64,000 nt of DNA from Polyporus tsugae (taxonomy: Eukaryota > Basidiomycota > Agaricomycetes > Polyporales > Polyporaceae), in the NCBI GenBank assembly GCA_024305745.1, contig JAHRBS010000013.1, forward strand, positions 310,001 through 374,000. Direction: 5' to 3'. How positions within the stretch are numbered: position 1 is the first letter of the stretch; every line of letters starts with the position of its first letter. The translations under genes and the position numbers were made by a program. The notes beneath the pieces are model-generated. The model was not told the origin of the DNA and made no database searches. It saw only the letters and a program-made list of their open reading frames with translations. Positions 23,356 through 35,439 of this stretch are shown piece by piece.

Positions 23356-25719
23356 ATGTCTCTTGCACTCCCTTGGGAGGTCATCGAAGGGGTTATCGAG
23401 CACTCTTCCGATAGCGTCGTCACACTCTACAGCTTCACACTCACTTGCCGTGACCTCAATCCTCGCAGTACCATCCTCCTCCTTGGCCGTATCGTACTCA
23501 AGAACCGAGACCAACTTTTTGCCCTCTGCGACGTCCTCTCTGCCAAACCTCATCTTCAGCCCATTGTACGATCGATCACCATATCCCCCAACGAATTCTC
23601 TCCCCATCCCCTGCTTGGCTTGCTCTCCAACCTCTCTGAGATCGAATTCGCAACTACCACGAATCGGTTCGATTCTGGATACGCTACCGCCGTCACCGTA
23701 CATTCGTCTGTTCTGAAGTACTGCCGTCAGTTCGGGGAACATATTCAGAGCCTATCCCTCGAGCGGCTGGACTTGCCTTCCCTTTCCGCATTCTCCGGAT
23801 TCCTCCTGTCATTCCGAAGGATCCGATCCCTTTCTTGCTCGCACCTGAAGGTCGTGAAGGATGGCGCGCATCAGGAACTAATAACGCGACGTCTCTCCCA
23901 ACAGCTGCATCTGAGGACGTTGGTTGTGAGTCCATCTAGATCTCATTATTGTTACCCAAACTTTCGAGTCCTCACCACTTCCTGTCTTTAGGTCAGCGTT
24001 GACCACACCGTGTCCGAAAATGTGCTTACACTGCTTGGAGAAGTAGCAAAGCACACTCTTACAAACCTCATCTTTATCAACGCGGACTTTCCCAACTACA
24101 AGGAATGTAGGTATTTCTGGTCTTCATTATCTTGTGTTGATTGCTTATTGTACTTGTTCTCGTGAATATAGTACAAATGCTTCTAGGGCCATCAACATCA
24201 TCAAGCTGGGTTCATTTGACCTCGTTGTCACTACTAGGGATACACCTTGACTCGCAGCATAATACCATCACGACGGTTATTCAACACGTTATCGCGACCT
24301 TGGATCACCTTCGTCATGCGAAACTGCAAGAAATCACCATAGACTTCCAGGCTCCTACAATCCGAACCCTCGTTCGACTTTTACGGTCTGGTTCCAGGTC
24401 CGCACTGTATCCGGCATTGGAGGGGACCCTCCTCAGATTCCCCCAACCGAGCATGCAATTTTCTCTCCGCAAACCTATCAATATCCGCAGACATCACACG
24501 TGGACCGATCAGATCGAAAGGTCCTTCCCTTCGCTAGTGAAGCGTCATGCACTAACTATCAAAGCCGAATTGTGTGAGTAGTTCCGTTTCTCGAACGTGG
24601 CAGAAAGCGTGGTGGTAAGTATCTTGATGGCTGATAGAGGGTTCAGCGGATGTAGCCGGGCATGACTCCAGGATTAGTACACCGATTGTCACATCCGCAG
24701 ACAGTCGATGGGCCGCAACTGGGTCGGAGGACAACACCATCATCATCTGGGATTTAAGCAGTGGATCCATCTCCCAAGAATGGTTCATTCAACCCCCCGA
24801 CTTCCCCGACCCTGACCCCATACTGAACTCCCTCGCATTTTCGCCCGACAGCAGATACCTCATATCGACCAGGGCGTCGGAGCGCGGAGTCACGGTGTGG
24901 GACCTTCATCGCAGCGCATGCAAGGTCATATCACTAGGCGATGACAAGGTCGCCCGACACTGTGCGTGGTCTGCCGATGGGACTTTCATAGTGGCCGGCC
25001 TTTCGAACCCAGACACAGTGCGGTTGTGGGAGGCAAACACATTCCGACAGCTGCATCCACGCGAGACTTGGAACGGCCAGCTGCTGGCTCTCTCTGCCGA
25101 CGGACGTTGGGTTGCCACAAGAGTTCTGGACGGCTGTCGTATCTGGAATGTCGCGTCGGGCAAGCTGCAATGCGCACTTCGGTGCCATGGCGATCAGAGG
25201 AGTAGCGCCGCGTTCGACCCGGAGGGCGCACACGTCGTGACGCGGTCTTCCGTGCATTCCACCGCGATCCACATCTGGGACGTGAACACCGGAGTGGAGC
25301 TCCTCACTCTACAAGTGCCGATGAATGAAGCCGAAAGCTGGGTGAGTAGTGCTGTGGCATACTCACCAGATGGCAAACTAGTGCTATCATGGCCGTCAAT
25401 GGCGTTCGGTAGTGTTGGGAAGGTCTGGGACGCATCCAGCGGCGCCTTGCTGGCCCGCTTGGACACACCCGACAGAGCTGTTCTGTCTGCATGCTGTTCG
25501 CCGTGTAGCCGCTACGTCGCATCGGCATCAGAGGACGGGGCGGCACTTTTGTGGAGGACGAGCGATGGGTTGTGCATCGCTAGGATCTCCGGGGACGGAA
25601 GCCGAGTGGACCGTGTCGCGATCTCGCCTGACGGGAGGGTGCTGTGCTGTGGAGCGGAGGATGGGAGAGTGTTCTTTCGTCAAATGCGCGATCTCATCCC
25701 TGCGGACCAATCTTCGTAA
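23356..25719 (+). CDS. F-box-like / WD40 repeat protein
   Basis: Four exons join in frame: 23356-23925, 23992-24106, 24172-24573 and 24647-25719, about 719 residues. The N terminus (LPWEVIEGVIEHSSDS, TLYSFTLTCRDLNPRS) resembles basidiomycete F-box domains. A leucine-rich middle part (to about residue 360) carries SWVHLTSLSLLGIHLD and HHTWTDQIERSFPSL. The C-terminal half holds about seven WD40 blades, for example AATGSEDNTIIIWDLSSGS, GVTVWDLHRSACK, GCRIWNVASGK, IHIWDVNTGVELL and GKVWDASSGALL. The WD40 exon has no in-frame ATG near its beginning, which supports one fused gene. A role as a substrate adaptor of an SCF ubiquitin ligase is inferred from domain type. Fragments are copied at 17556-18000 (middle) and 33090-33360 (3' end). 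Confidence 0.7.
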
Positions 25720-26319
25720 AATGGGCTACTGTGATACCTATTGTCTTGCCAATGGTTTCATCTTCACGATACGTCTGTTTTCGATGTTAGGATCGGATAG
25801 CTCAGGTGTAACCGTAGGCGCGGCGCGAGTAGATGTTGGACACCTTCAGGCTTGTACAGAGAATACGACAGGACACATGCGTACCTTCGCGCGAGCAGCC
25901 GGCCCATGCGTACCTCGAAGAGCTTCCTGCACTGTTTGTCGTAGAAGGCCTGTACACTCTCCTTGATTTGCCTTGGAAGAGAAGCCGCACTACAGAATTT
26001 GCGTGAGTAAGGTATGCCAAGGCCGAAAATCTCTGAGCTCGCCTCAAATCTCCGACTGCAAGGTGGTATAAGTCGGTAGGGCAGAGGTCGTGCAGTTTCA
26101 AAACAACGTGCTACATTTGGGGCGATATTATCAGTTATACATGTGATCGACCTCCATCGCGAAGGAGGCACGCGAGTCGTGATGATATGGACGAACGACG
26201 TTCACGAGTGGTATACACACTAAAAGCATTCCGTTCAATAAAGTACACGGTCGCCGTGACAATATCCAAACCCGGTGAATACATAGCTTGCGAGGGCGAG
26301 CGAAAGGAGCTGTGGTCCG
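25720..26319. other. 3' flank between F-box/WD40 and AP-2 sigma genes
   Basis: Two genes converge here. No gene is seen in between. The first 130 bases after the WD40 stop are copied, with changes, at about 33240-33360. Confidence 0.5.
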
Positions 26320-27075
26320 TTACTCGAGCTTCTCCAGCTGTTCCAGTCTTGCTAGTACGACGTCTTTACTACTTGTCTCTTCGATCTCTCCCGCCAGGAA
26401 GACCTCGTCCAGGATGGCGTACACCTACCCCAGGTTCACATGACACAAACGAACATGAAAAGGATGGGACTGTACCTTGTAGAAGTTGAACACCAAATCG
26501 AGCTCACAGACGTTATCGAAGAACGAGTCTGGAGAGGGAATGGCTGGTGAGGAACCAAAAACCAGTAAACATCTGTCGGAGCACTGATGACGCGACGTAC
26601 CGAGCACATCGACGAACAGGTGAATCGCCTCCAGGTATGCAAGTTCGTTGTCGTTCGCGTTTAAGCAGATGCAGAAGAACAGGCTAGCGTAACGGCGGTA
26701 CACGACCTTGTGGTTGCGGAACTGCGACGACGAAATGGGTACAAGCCTCTCCGAGCGCACATACAGTCCTGACTCCTCACGCACCTCGACAAAGTTCGAC
26801 TGGTATTTCTGGTCCCTCGGCGCGACTAACCGGTGCACCTCTCCCCTCAGCCGCACCTACAGTATCCACGTCCACTCATCGTTAGAGCCCGGTCTTGGTT
26901 GTGCCTCGAGTGTGGAAGGACCGCGGACCTTCTCCTCGTCGTCGTAGGGAACGTACCATTTGGACAGTCGTGTCTTTCCTTGACGGTTCTTATGTGTCTA
27001 GTCAGCTCCCCGCCGAGACAGTACGGATCTCGACTCTGAGGGCGGACTCACCTGCACAAGAATAAAACGGATCAT
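26320..27075 (-). CDS. AP-2 adaptor complex sigma subunit, intact copy
   Basis: Small subunit of the clathrin adaptor used in endocytosis at the plasma membrane. The spliced product starts MIRFILVQ (exon 27075-27052), then [92 protein letters not shown] and [20 protein letters not shown], ending near [11 protein letters not shown] with TAA at 26320-26322. This is full length (about 145 residues). The choice of AP-2 over AP-1 rests on the [15 protein letters not shown] start and [16 protein letters not shown]. One donor (GTCCGC after DDEEK) is atypical. A CICLNAND segment differs from CICVDAN in copy C. Two broken copies lie at 17085 and 35440. Confidence 0.9.
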
Positions 27076-27155
27076 GGTAGTAGTTCGTCAATGTTCGAAC
27101 TTCGCAAGGAAAGTGAGGTCGACAATGTATAGGATGGACTCACCTCAGTAGTCGA

Positions 27156-27227
27156 TCCGATATGGTGTAGTGGCTAACATTATCGCCTCTCACGCGATAG
27201 CCCGGGGTTCGATTCCCCGTGTCGGAA
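27156..27227 (+). tRNA. tRNA-Glu (anticodon CTC), copy B
   Basis: The cloverleaf is complete: acceptor TCCGATA with TGTCGGA, D arm GGTGTAGTGGCTAACAT, anticodon loop CTCTCAC, T arm CCCGGGGTTCGATTCCCCG. The B box GGTTCGATTCC is canonical. A TTTT run follows at about 27250. Of the three copies this one has the consensus T loop. Confidence 0.95.
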
Positions 27228-27382
27228 TGATAGCTTCATATACTGAAGTTTTACTTGTTCGTCAGTGACAGTCACATCTTTTTTGAAACTGCACCTTCGT
27301 TGACATCTATAATGGAAAAAGAGTACAGGCGCCAGACGATTGGTACGCCCATGGTTACATGCTTCGCAAAATCCTACTATAT

Positions 27383-28225
27383 TTACAACCCGTCCTTTTT
27401 CAGGTTTTCAGACCATGACGCGTACTTCTCCACATCGGCAGTCAGCCTAGCAATTGTCTGTTTGAGGTACGTATGGGCAGATTCTCCAAGCAAGAGATGC
27501 AGCGGAGGCTCCGGCTCTGACGCGAGCCGCCTGCAGATCACCTCTACCGCCTTGTTGACCTCTCCTGGAGGACCGTAAGTACCCCATCCGTTGTGCGGGC
27601 GGGTAGCCGGAAGATCGGGGTTGCTGTACGCGGGGTGCGACGGCACCCAGGTCGTCTTCGCTTGGCCCTCGGTATGGAAGCCGGCCGGATTGATGAGCGT
27701 AACCTCTCGGGTTCGTTTGAGTCGAACGGCGGTATATGGCATGCGAGTATTAGCGGGGGCGTACTTTAATGTTCCAGGATGGGTCGAGTTCAGAGGCCAG
27801 AGATTCAGTGAGGCCCTCGAGCGCTGCATCCACTAGGGCAAGCATCAGCAACGAACGACCACGAATGCACGCAAGAATCCTCGTCGTACCGTGCTTGGAG
27901 GCCGAATAGCAGGCAAGTCCAGGTCCGCCAATGAGACCGGTGATCGACGAAACCTGGAGTAAACGTCCCCCGATGGGACTGTTCACCTCCCTAAAGAACC
28001 GGACCGTTCTCGCTCATCACCTTCGCCACTCCCCAGAAGTTGGTCTCAAACAGCTCGCACATAGGCGCGTCACGACTTCCGTGCGCCTCATTCTCGCTCA
28101 TGACCGCGATCGCGGCGTTCACGATGACGTCAATGTGGCCCAACAAGCCCTATCCCTTCGGTAAGGCGTCCGCGACACTGAGCTTGATGATGAGCAGGCG
28201 GTCCGAGCCAGAGGGACCGGAATGA
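27383..28225 (-). pseudogene. type-II SDR pseudogene, copy B, 5'-truncated
   Basis: The 3' half is open and reads GLTESLASELDPSWNIK, INPAGFHTEGQAKTTWVPSH and a C terminus NLKKDGL, almost identical to 36476-36930. Upstream, an extra base breaks the frame before FFREVNSP; the region reading MSENEAHGSRDAPMC equals that of copy A, not copy C. The homology ends at about 28225 within the sequence for the DVTQPQ region, so the nucleotide-binding motif and first exon are missing. Confidence 0.8.
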
Positions 28226-30033
28226 ACTGTGCATTTGTTTGCTGTAAGTCATTTTCACGTCCCCGTAATACGTGTTTATATTGATACCTGTGTAGTTCCA
28301 CCCTGGCGGCGTCCGCGGCCGAATCCTCTGCATGGGTCGTTGAGTACCGCACGGCACTGAGGGACCTGCTGCAAGTCTTTTGGGCACAAGGGGGATATTT
28401 CAGAGACATGGGTGAACAACGAGCCTCCGGCAACTAACGGAACTGTTTATTGAAAATGAAAGTGGAACGAAACTCACGCAAAGCTCCTGTCTTCCGTGAG
28501 GTCGGATGCTTCCCTATAGACTGTCGCGCACCCAGAGATGGATACCGCGCGCGGCGGGTGGAGCGTACCTGGAGGAGATGACAGTAGCGGAACTGGTCGC
28601 GGGTCGCGGACGCGGACAGCGGAGACAAAGGTCCAGCCAGCACGGACGACAGATGTCTGCCACGGAGCAGCTGGTGCAGATAGAGTCGCAGCCAGCCACT
28701 AGCTTCAAGTGTAGTTGGAGTGAGAGGGCGGGGGAGCCGACGGTGTCTCTGTCTCTCAGATACGACTGGGTTGAGAACTCCATACTATGACACGGAGATT
28801 GGGCCAATACTCACCCGGGCGTCGTAGACAGGCTCCTCATCCATGCGATATAGATAGGGCTGGTGTCTAAACAGGCGGGGTGCGAGGATGTGCAAAGGTA
28901 CTTCTTGAACTCTGCCAGAAAATGAGGTATTCCGCATGTACACCTCTCGCCTGACCGTGCGCACGAATGCGCGGTGAACATCTTAGTGTGAGTGTGGTCA
29001 TAGTTGAGCGAGGAGAAGATGGATTTGAAGGGGTAGAGTCGCTAGGAGAATTTGTTGATAGTCGATGTGTGTGGAGTAAAATATGAGGATAGCGGAGGGT
29101 GCCGGTGTATGCAAGCCTGTTCAGTACAGACGCTCGGAGACATAACGGACAACGGATGAAATTAGACCGACTACGCTACGTAAATAGCAGCTCAGGTAAG
29201 TAAGCTAAAATAGCTAAAATAACCTCATTGGCCCATGTTCTCCTAGTGAGCGCTTAGGAGCCTCCACGACCTTCCCTGGTCCATATTGGTTCACCGCAGG
29301 TTCGCCGTAATGTTGACTTCCATAACGGCGGTGACTTCAAATCAACCTCAATCGCCACAGTTCTACGCCCGTCAAGATGCTCTTGGTGAGGACTTCAAGC
29401 ATCTGCCCCGGTTCCCCAGTGACGCCAGCCACAATGTTATCACCTGGCCAGGACATGCTCGTCTTACACCTTGGCGCAGCAGTCGGCACGCCTACACAAC
29501 TATTTGCAGGAACGAGGTCGGAAGAGGCGAGGTGCGTCCAAATTTACTATGACAGCATCCCGTGGGCCGTGACCAACGTGATGAGCCGAAATAGAATCTC
29601 ACATGCCTTTTCTATATGTAGCATTCGACCGTGCCCCGGCAGTTCTGACAGAGGACGACAGACATGGCATTTACAGCGCCTTGCAAAACGGCGATAGCTC
29701 GCGATCCACAACCTTGCTCAGGAGTCCGACACCCTTGGGCGCCCCAACGTGGTCTAAAACCTAGAACGTCTATGGTAAACGGAGAGCACTGGCAAGTCTC
29801 CGCCTCTGATCAGGAGAGCGCCGAGTGGAGAAAGCCCATCGGGGGGGGAGAAGGTAAGGAAGATTTCCGCACTAAGGCAGCGAACCTGCACTGAAACGAC
29901 GCACTCTCGGACCACTACAGCCCCTCGAGAATTAGCGGCTATCGTTTTGGTAAAAGGCACTGTAACTCGCGTTCAAGTTCCCCCACTCTCTCTGCCGGAG
30001 ATCCACTGGTCCCCACCGCGTCGGATCCTATCC
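28226..30033. other. long stretch without a recognised gene
   Basis: Open frames of 70 to 110 codons exist on both strands. Between 29286 and 29900 the plus strand has several overlapping frames, one reading FYARQDALGEDFKHLPRF and another FDRAPAVLTEDDRHGIYSAL. These look protein-like but cannot be joined into one gene, so this may be a decayed gene. The end of the stretch is the C/T-rich leader of the FAD oxidase gene. Confidence 0.4.
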
Positions 30034-32740
30034 ATGGTCATCGCTCGCAGTTCTCTCCTTCCCCTTCTCCTCGCACTCCCGGGCCTCTTCAACCCGGCGC
30101 ATACAACAGAAGTCGTCGACCTCCTCGACACCGCATCCCCTTCCTCCTCGTTATCCTCTGCCTTCCACCTTCTCAATTTCACTGTCGGAGGCAGGCTTCA
30201 CACCGCAGTACCATTCGAGAAGGCTTGCTTTCCTGTCCTCGAAGGCCGGCATGTCAATGTCTCTGCGGCTGCATGCGCAGCCCTCCAGGCCAACTACACA
30301 AATCCTCTTTACCGGGTAGACCACTTCGGGGCATACATGAATGTCCGTTTCTTCTCCCGCTTGCTCAGAACATGGATGTTCCCTAACCTGTGCTATCTCC
30401 GCAGACACAATGGGAAACATGCCAATCCTTGAAGGTGACTGATGGGTGCTTGCTCGACTCGAGCAACGTGAGCAACCCTTTGGCGTTCGAGGGTGTGAAC
30501 TGCCGTTTGGGCAACGTCCCACCATATTATGTGAGTACATCCGACTGTTGTTCTCTTTATCATTAACTGTATGCGTGCTTTCAGATCAATGTTCGTTCTG
30601 CAACGGATGTGCAGGCCGCGCTGGCATTTTCGAACTCGACCGGTGTCCGGTTATCGGTCAAGAGTAAGGGTCACGATTTCAAGGGCCGTTCCGGCGGCCG
30701 GAGCACCCTCGCTCTTTGGGTGAGCAGGGGTTCATCAGAACGGATATTTCTATGCCAGGTGCCGTGACGTAACCGTGTTCGGGCACCTAGACCACAGAAT
30801 TACAAAATGTACGTATGCCTGTGGACAGCCTCGGCGGCGCATGCTGATGCTCAGGTCATCATCCCTGCAGATATCCCACACCACCCGTTTTCGGCCAGAA
30901 GGCTGCTCGGAGAATGGCACAACGTACAACGCCATAACGACCGGAGTAAGTTGGCACGAATTACAGCTGCGGCTGTATTGTTGCTGACCCTTCGTTGCAG
31001 GCAGGTGTCCTTACGCAGGACGTCTATGAGTTCGCTGACAGCGTCAACCGCACTATTATTGGCGGGTACCACCAGACCGTCGGCTTCTCCGGTGGATACG
31101 TCCTTGTGCGTCCCTCCCTCCCCACATGGAGCCGGGCCCAATTGTCGTCCATGCTAATAGTATGCACACACAGGGTGGCGGCCACAGCATCCTCTCGCCG
31201 GTGTACGGACTCGCCGTTGATCGGGTGGTAGGTCCTGTTTGTACATTCGGGCTGCGCTCTCGTGACCATTGCCCCCTCTTGGTGCGCGTGAGCGCAACCG
31301 GCAGGTCCAAATGAAGGTCGTTACCCCCGATGGTGTCTCTCGCACCGCGAACGAGTGCCAGAACCAGGACCTGTTCTTCGCGCTCCGCGGTGGAGGCGGG
31401 TCCGCGTTCGGTGTCGTCCTCGAGTCCACGCACCGGACCGAGCCGAAGTTCGCCATCCAGGCGTGAGTGTTGTACAGCATCGAGCTCGCGTTCAAGGTGA
31501 TATGGAGGCGCTGACCGAGGTGTACTTATGCGGGTAGGGCTGTCCTCAGGTTCACCCCAACGGGAACGGAGCTTGCCGACTGGTATGCCCTGACGGTCAA
31601 CAACTCCCTCAAATGGGCGAACGATGGCTGGGGTGGACATATTGTGGTACGCTTACCCCTCACTGGTTGCCCGCGTCGTCCGCATATTATTATACTCATT
31701 TGACGCATATAAACGCACCATGATGCAGGGCCCAACACTGATCTACATCACCCCGCTCCTGAACACCACCGCCGCGCGCACGTCCATGCAGCCCGCCATC
31801 GACTTCGTGACGGCGCGCAACGGCTCGGCGACCGTCGAAGAGCTCCCGTCGTGGCTTGCGTTCTTTGAGAAATACATTCTGTCAGCCGAGGCTGTACGTT
31901 TGCCATCCCCTCCCTCTCTCAAGTCCCGTCTTTCCTCCAAATTTCAAAACATGGTCGCATCTGACCCCTTATGTGGATTCCCCACTCGAACAGGCGGTCG
32001 GCATCGAGTTCTCTGGCGGCTCGCGGCTCCTCCCCAGTCGGCTCTTCTCGACGGCGTCCGGGCGCGCACAGCTGAGCACGCTCATCAACGAGACGCTCGC
32101 CTCGGACGACGCGGACGCGACCCTCTACATTGTCGCGGGCACGCCCTGGCTGTACAAGCCGGTGCCCGGCACTGCGGGTGCGACGGCGACGACGCCTGCG
32201 TGGCGGGATGCGGTGTGGCACCTGCAGGTCGGGTTGCCTATCGGGTACAACGACACGCTGGCGGAAAGGGCGGACGTGTACCGGGCGGTGAGCGAGTATA
32301 CGCAAAGGTTCAGGGACCTCGCGCCGGAGAGCGGGTCCTATTTTGTGAGTGGCGCTGTCGATGTGTCTCAGAGTCTGAGCCAGCTTTGTACCACTGGTCG
32401 GGAAAGTTGGCTGGGAGCTTACGGGGCACTATCTAGAATGAAGGCGATGTGTACGAGCCGGACCACGAGGTGGCGTATTGGGGCGCGGAGAATCACAAGA
32501 AGCTCCTCGCTGTCAAGCGGAGATAGTGAGTGCTGAGTATGCTACATTGGTTCTTTGCCCGCTGACCACTCGCGCTCTCGCGTGCTAGTGACCCTGACCA
32601 CCTCCTCGACTGTTGGCAGTGTGGTGAGTGTCTCGTGCATCTAACCTGTGTGCGAGCATCCCGTTGATTTGACCCTAACATTGACAGTTGGGTGGAAGGG
32701 CGAGGACGACCACCTGTACCAGTGTTACATCAAGCTATAG
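30034..32740 (+). CDS. secreted FAD-linked oxidase, berberine-bridge type
   Basis: An oxidoreductase of the VAO/PCMH family with a BBE C-terminal motif, oxidising an alcohol, sugar or phenolic with covalently bound FAD; the substrate is unknown. The start MVIARSSLLPLLLALPGLF is a signal peptide. At least twelve exons follow. TQWETCQSLKVTDGC and GVNCRLGNVPPYY precede the FAD-binding part with VKSKGHDFKGRSGGRST (His is the likely flavin attachment site). Later come TTYNAITTG, NRTIIGGYHQTVGFSGGY, GGGHSILSPVYGLAVDRV and LFFALRGGGGSAFGVVLEST. The C terminus YDPDHLLDCWQC followed by GWKGEDD is the BBE ending. Several Asn-X-Ser/Thr sites agree with secretion. Exon borders in the middle are approximate, and the stop is at 32738-32740. 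Confidence 0.88.
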
Positions 32741-33089
32741 CTATACCTGCGGCTTCGATCGTGCCATCGGGCGGTCTCTCGCTGAACGTCATTCTGAACT
32801 CAATTCCTCCGCTCTCACATTCGTCCTAAGTTCTTGCCGGATCACTCTTCGCCAATATTGACGAGAATAGAGACATGCGCTCATTTGCTTAGATCTTATT
32901 CCATGTCACGTTCACGTTCGTGCATCAGAAATTCTATTCTCAAACTTATGCCATTCCTGTGCTATTTCCCGGGCCCAGCTGCAGCCATCGAGCCTTGTAA
33001 GTGTATGCAATAGCCTATGATCCGTCGGAGTCAACGTTCCATCCATCTGAGCGCCCCGCGGCGTCCTCACCGATACTTGCGGTATGATA
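32741..33089. other. intergenic, nothing recognised
   Basis: 3' flank of the FAD oxidase gene up to the border of the WD40 fragment. No open frame of note. Confidence 0.4.
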
Positions 33090-33360
33090 TTAGTGGACAA
33101 GACGACACCGCTCAACCACAGTGTCTCGATCTTGCCTGACGGAAGGGTGCTGTGCTGTGCCAGAGTGAAGGATGGGACGGTGTTCTTTCGTCGAACATAT
33201 GTGCAACCTCGTTCCTGCGGACTGATCTCGATAGAATAGGTGACGGTGGTATTGTCTTGATCTGGCTTCCGTCTTCACGATACCTCTGTATTCGGCGTTA
33301 GGAAAGTTGGATAGATCAAGTGTACCATCAGCGCGGCACGAGTCCTTCATTGATCAGGCT
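33090..33360 (+). pseudogene. 3' end of the WD40 gene with its flank
   Basis: The sequence follows 25610-25850 closely: TGACGGAAGGGTGCTGTGCT with GTGTTCTTTCGTC downstream, then the stop region and about 120 bases of 3' flank. Frame changes have destroyed the coding sense (GRVLCC followed by a shifted frame). Only the last 35 codons of the gene are represented. Confidence 0.75.
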
Positions 33361-33645
33361 TGTATCCGAGGTTGCAATACACACTGCGGAGACGGAAGGC
33401 AGTGGGATCCTCACCTTTTCTGCTCGTTTCTATCGTCGAGGTCAGCGCGACGATGTTCGTTTGTGTCCCAGTATGCCGTGGTGTGGTTCTTCATGGTCTG
33501 CGGCATGGCCAAGGACATCTTCGCCTGAACTACCATTACTGCACCTACGTTCTGACGTCCGCCGTCGTGCTCGAGCCTCGCGTCCTTCACGACGCCCACT
33601 CCTTCCGTGTGAAAAAACATTGGGTGGACATTTGCGTTGGTTCTA
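33361..33645 (+). other. unrecognised stretch between two fragments
   Basis: One frame reads VLHGLRHGQGHLRLNYHYCT and continues open for about 110 codons. I do not recognise it, and it shows no start context or splice pattern. It sits between a WD40 fragment and the copied SDR flank. Confidence 0.25.
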
Positions 33646-33649
33646 ATTT

Positions 33650-34350
33650 CAAGGTTCTACAAGTTGTCGCAGACACTGCGGTACTGTATACTATTACATG
33701 AGGACAAACTTCGACAAGTCCGCACCCGGGCACTGCCATCACGGGACACCAAGATGGAAAGCGACCTTCAGCTGTCGAATCAACATTTGCCCACACACAA
33801 AGATTCATGGTCAGCTTTTCTTCCAACTTGCGATCATCATCCTGTACCATGCAACTCCCCCCGAGCCTCACCGCCTGTTAGTTGAGGTTGTGAGCACTCA
33901 TTCCTCCAGGCCCTCAGACCATGCTTCGTAGGCGTCGATATCTGCGGTCAGGGCAGCAATCTTCTTCCTCGTAGCATATATGGCGTTCTTGCCCACGAGG
34001 AAGCGCAGAGGGGGATTCGGAACCGCCGCAATCTTGTACTGCCTCGGCGCTCCGTTTCGTGTCCTTCCAGGTCGAGAGCTTCTCCCACCCGACACTGCGG
34101 GCGTGCACAGTGGGGAGATTCGAGTTCTGATACGCGGGATGTGCTGGCGACCAGGTCGAGTTCGAGACCCAGTCGCTGCGGACCCACCCAGGCTCGATGA
34201 GAGTAACCTACAAGTTCGGACAGATGGAGAGACGTCGGTGAGGGTCGTGGACAGGAAAGAGATGGACCGTAATCCCACCTTGACGTTCCATGCAGGGTCG
34301 AGCTCCGCTGCGAGTGTTTCGGATGCTCCCGCACCGACATAAGGGCAGCG
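33650..34350 (-). pseudogene. 3' half of a type-I SDR with its 3' flank
   Basis: The minus strand reads AAELDPAWNVK, then GWVRSDWVSNSTWSPAHPAY in an exon-4 equivalent. A frameshift follows after DTKRSAEA, and the remaining C-terminal part is in another frame, ending in the SEGLEE-like codons at about 33900. The spacer 33650-33895 matches the 3' flank of the SDRs at 38137 and 40103. Exons 1 and 2 are missing. Confidence 0.8.
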
Positions 34351-35439
34351 AGCGTAGTAAAAGGACATGTTGCATGCAGAAACGAGTCCCTTGAAGAGAC
34401 TAGAATACGTGACCTAAGTATCCAAGGTAATTAAAGGGAACATGGGTCAAGCAAACGTACCGAAGTATCTTCTTTGGTAGAGCTAGGTCGGTGATCCTCT
34501 CACATACTCAAGAGAGATGAACATGCCGACATTAGGAAGAGTCTGATTAATGAGGGGCCACCGTCATTGAAGATTCTCAATGCCTACCAGGAAGGAGAGC
34601 CTGTGAAATATAAATATAACTCGATGCCTGCAGTGCGCGGAATCCTTTTCCGACTTCGATGTGTCAGCCTACATCTTGCATCGTCAAGACAGCTTGAAGT
34701 GAGCTTGTACTCCGCCGCCTTCCGAGGAGTCGACAGAAAAACCACGTGTGGGACGGTGTGAGGGTCTGTGAGGATGGAGCAGTTAGCTTGACAAGCTTTT
34801 GTTTAAGGGCGCCGCAACCATTCTTATACTCACGTATAGCGCGGATCCTTCCCATGTTCCTGCGAGATTCCGTTTGATTGGGACCCGAGCACAGAAGCCA
34901 CGTCGGAGAAGGAGATCCACGCCTAATCCCAATGCTTTTGTCCTCATTCGAGTCGGAACTCGCTCGCAGAACCGCCCCAAGACGCAAAATGCTACAAGGC
35001 CTGCGCGCGGATCGAACGCGGATGAAAGAAACATCGGGTTGGGAATCCGTAGCTCAGGCTGTCTATCGATTTGTGAACTTACCAAGGAACAAACAGACGA
35101 GGTGTCCATCGACGGTTCATGGGTGCGGCAACCGCCAGTAAGAAGCCTGCAGAACAATCACTGCGTCCGATGAGTACTCCGACGGACCGGGCTTTCTCTA
35201 GCACCACTCATGCATCGTTTAACATGGGACTCGGCCACATGGTACCGCTGACATCAGTATGTAGGACCTAAGGTGGCGCGGACGGAGTACTCACTTTGAC
35301 TGCCTACTGGTGAAACCATATGGACACTTCTGGTGCACCAAGACGGATGTTGCTTGTAGACGAGCCAAAACCAGTGGTTCGCGGAGACGTTGGAGAGGAG
35401 AAAGAGGAGAAGATTATCGCGGAGTCCGTTCTCAATGAA
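34351..35439. other. no gene recognised
   Basis: Overlapping open frames of about 120 codons at 34783-35173 on both strands have no known domain and mirror each other, which suggests chance openness in GC-rich DNA. No repeat to the rest of the window was noticed. Confidence 0.35.

Larger units (their letters stand above)
26320..28225. repeat. duplicated module, copy B (partial, same orientation as copy C)
   Basis: It contains AP-2 sigma (minus), tRNA-Glu (plus) and a type-II SDR pseudogene (minus), in the same order as 35440-37521. The type-I SDR that follows in copies A and C is absent. Homology stops at about 28225 inside SDR exon 2, where unrelated sequence begins. Confidence 0.8.

Noticed and set aside
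34783..35173. Two 124-codon frames on opposite strands as genes
   Set aside because: They mirror one another, have no recognisable domain, start context or exon partner, and neither is supported over the other.
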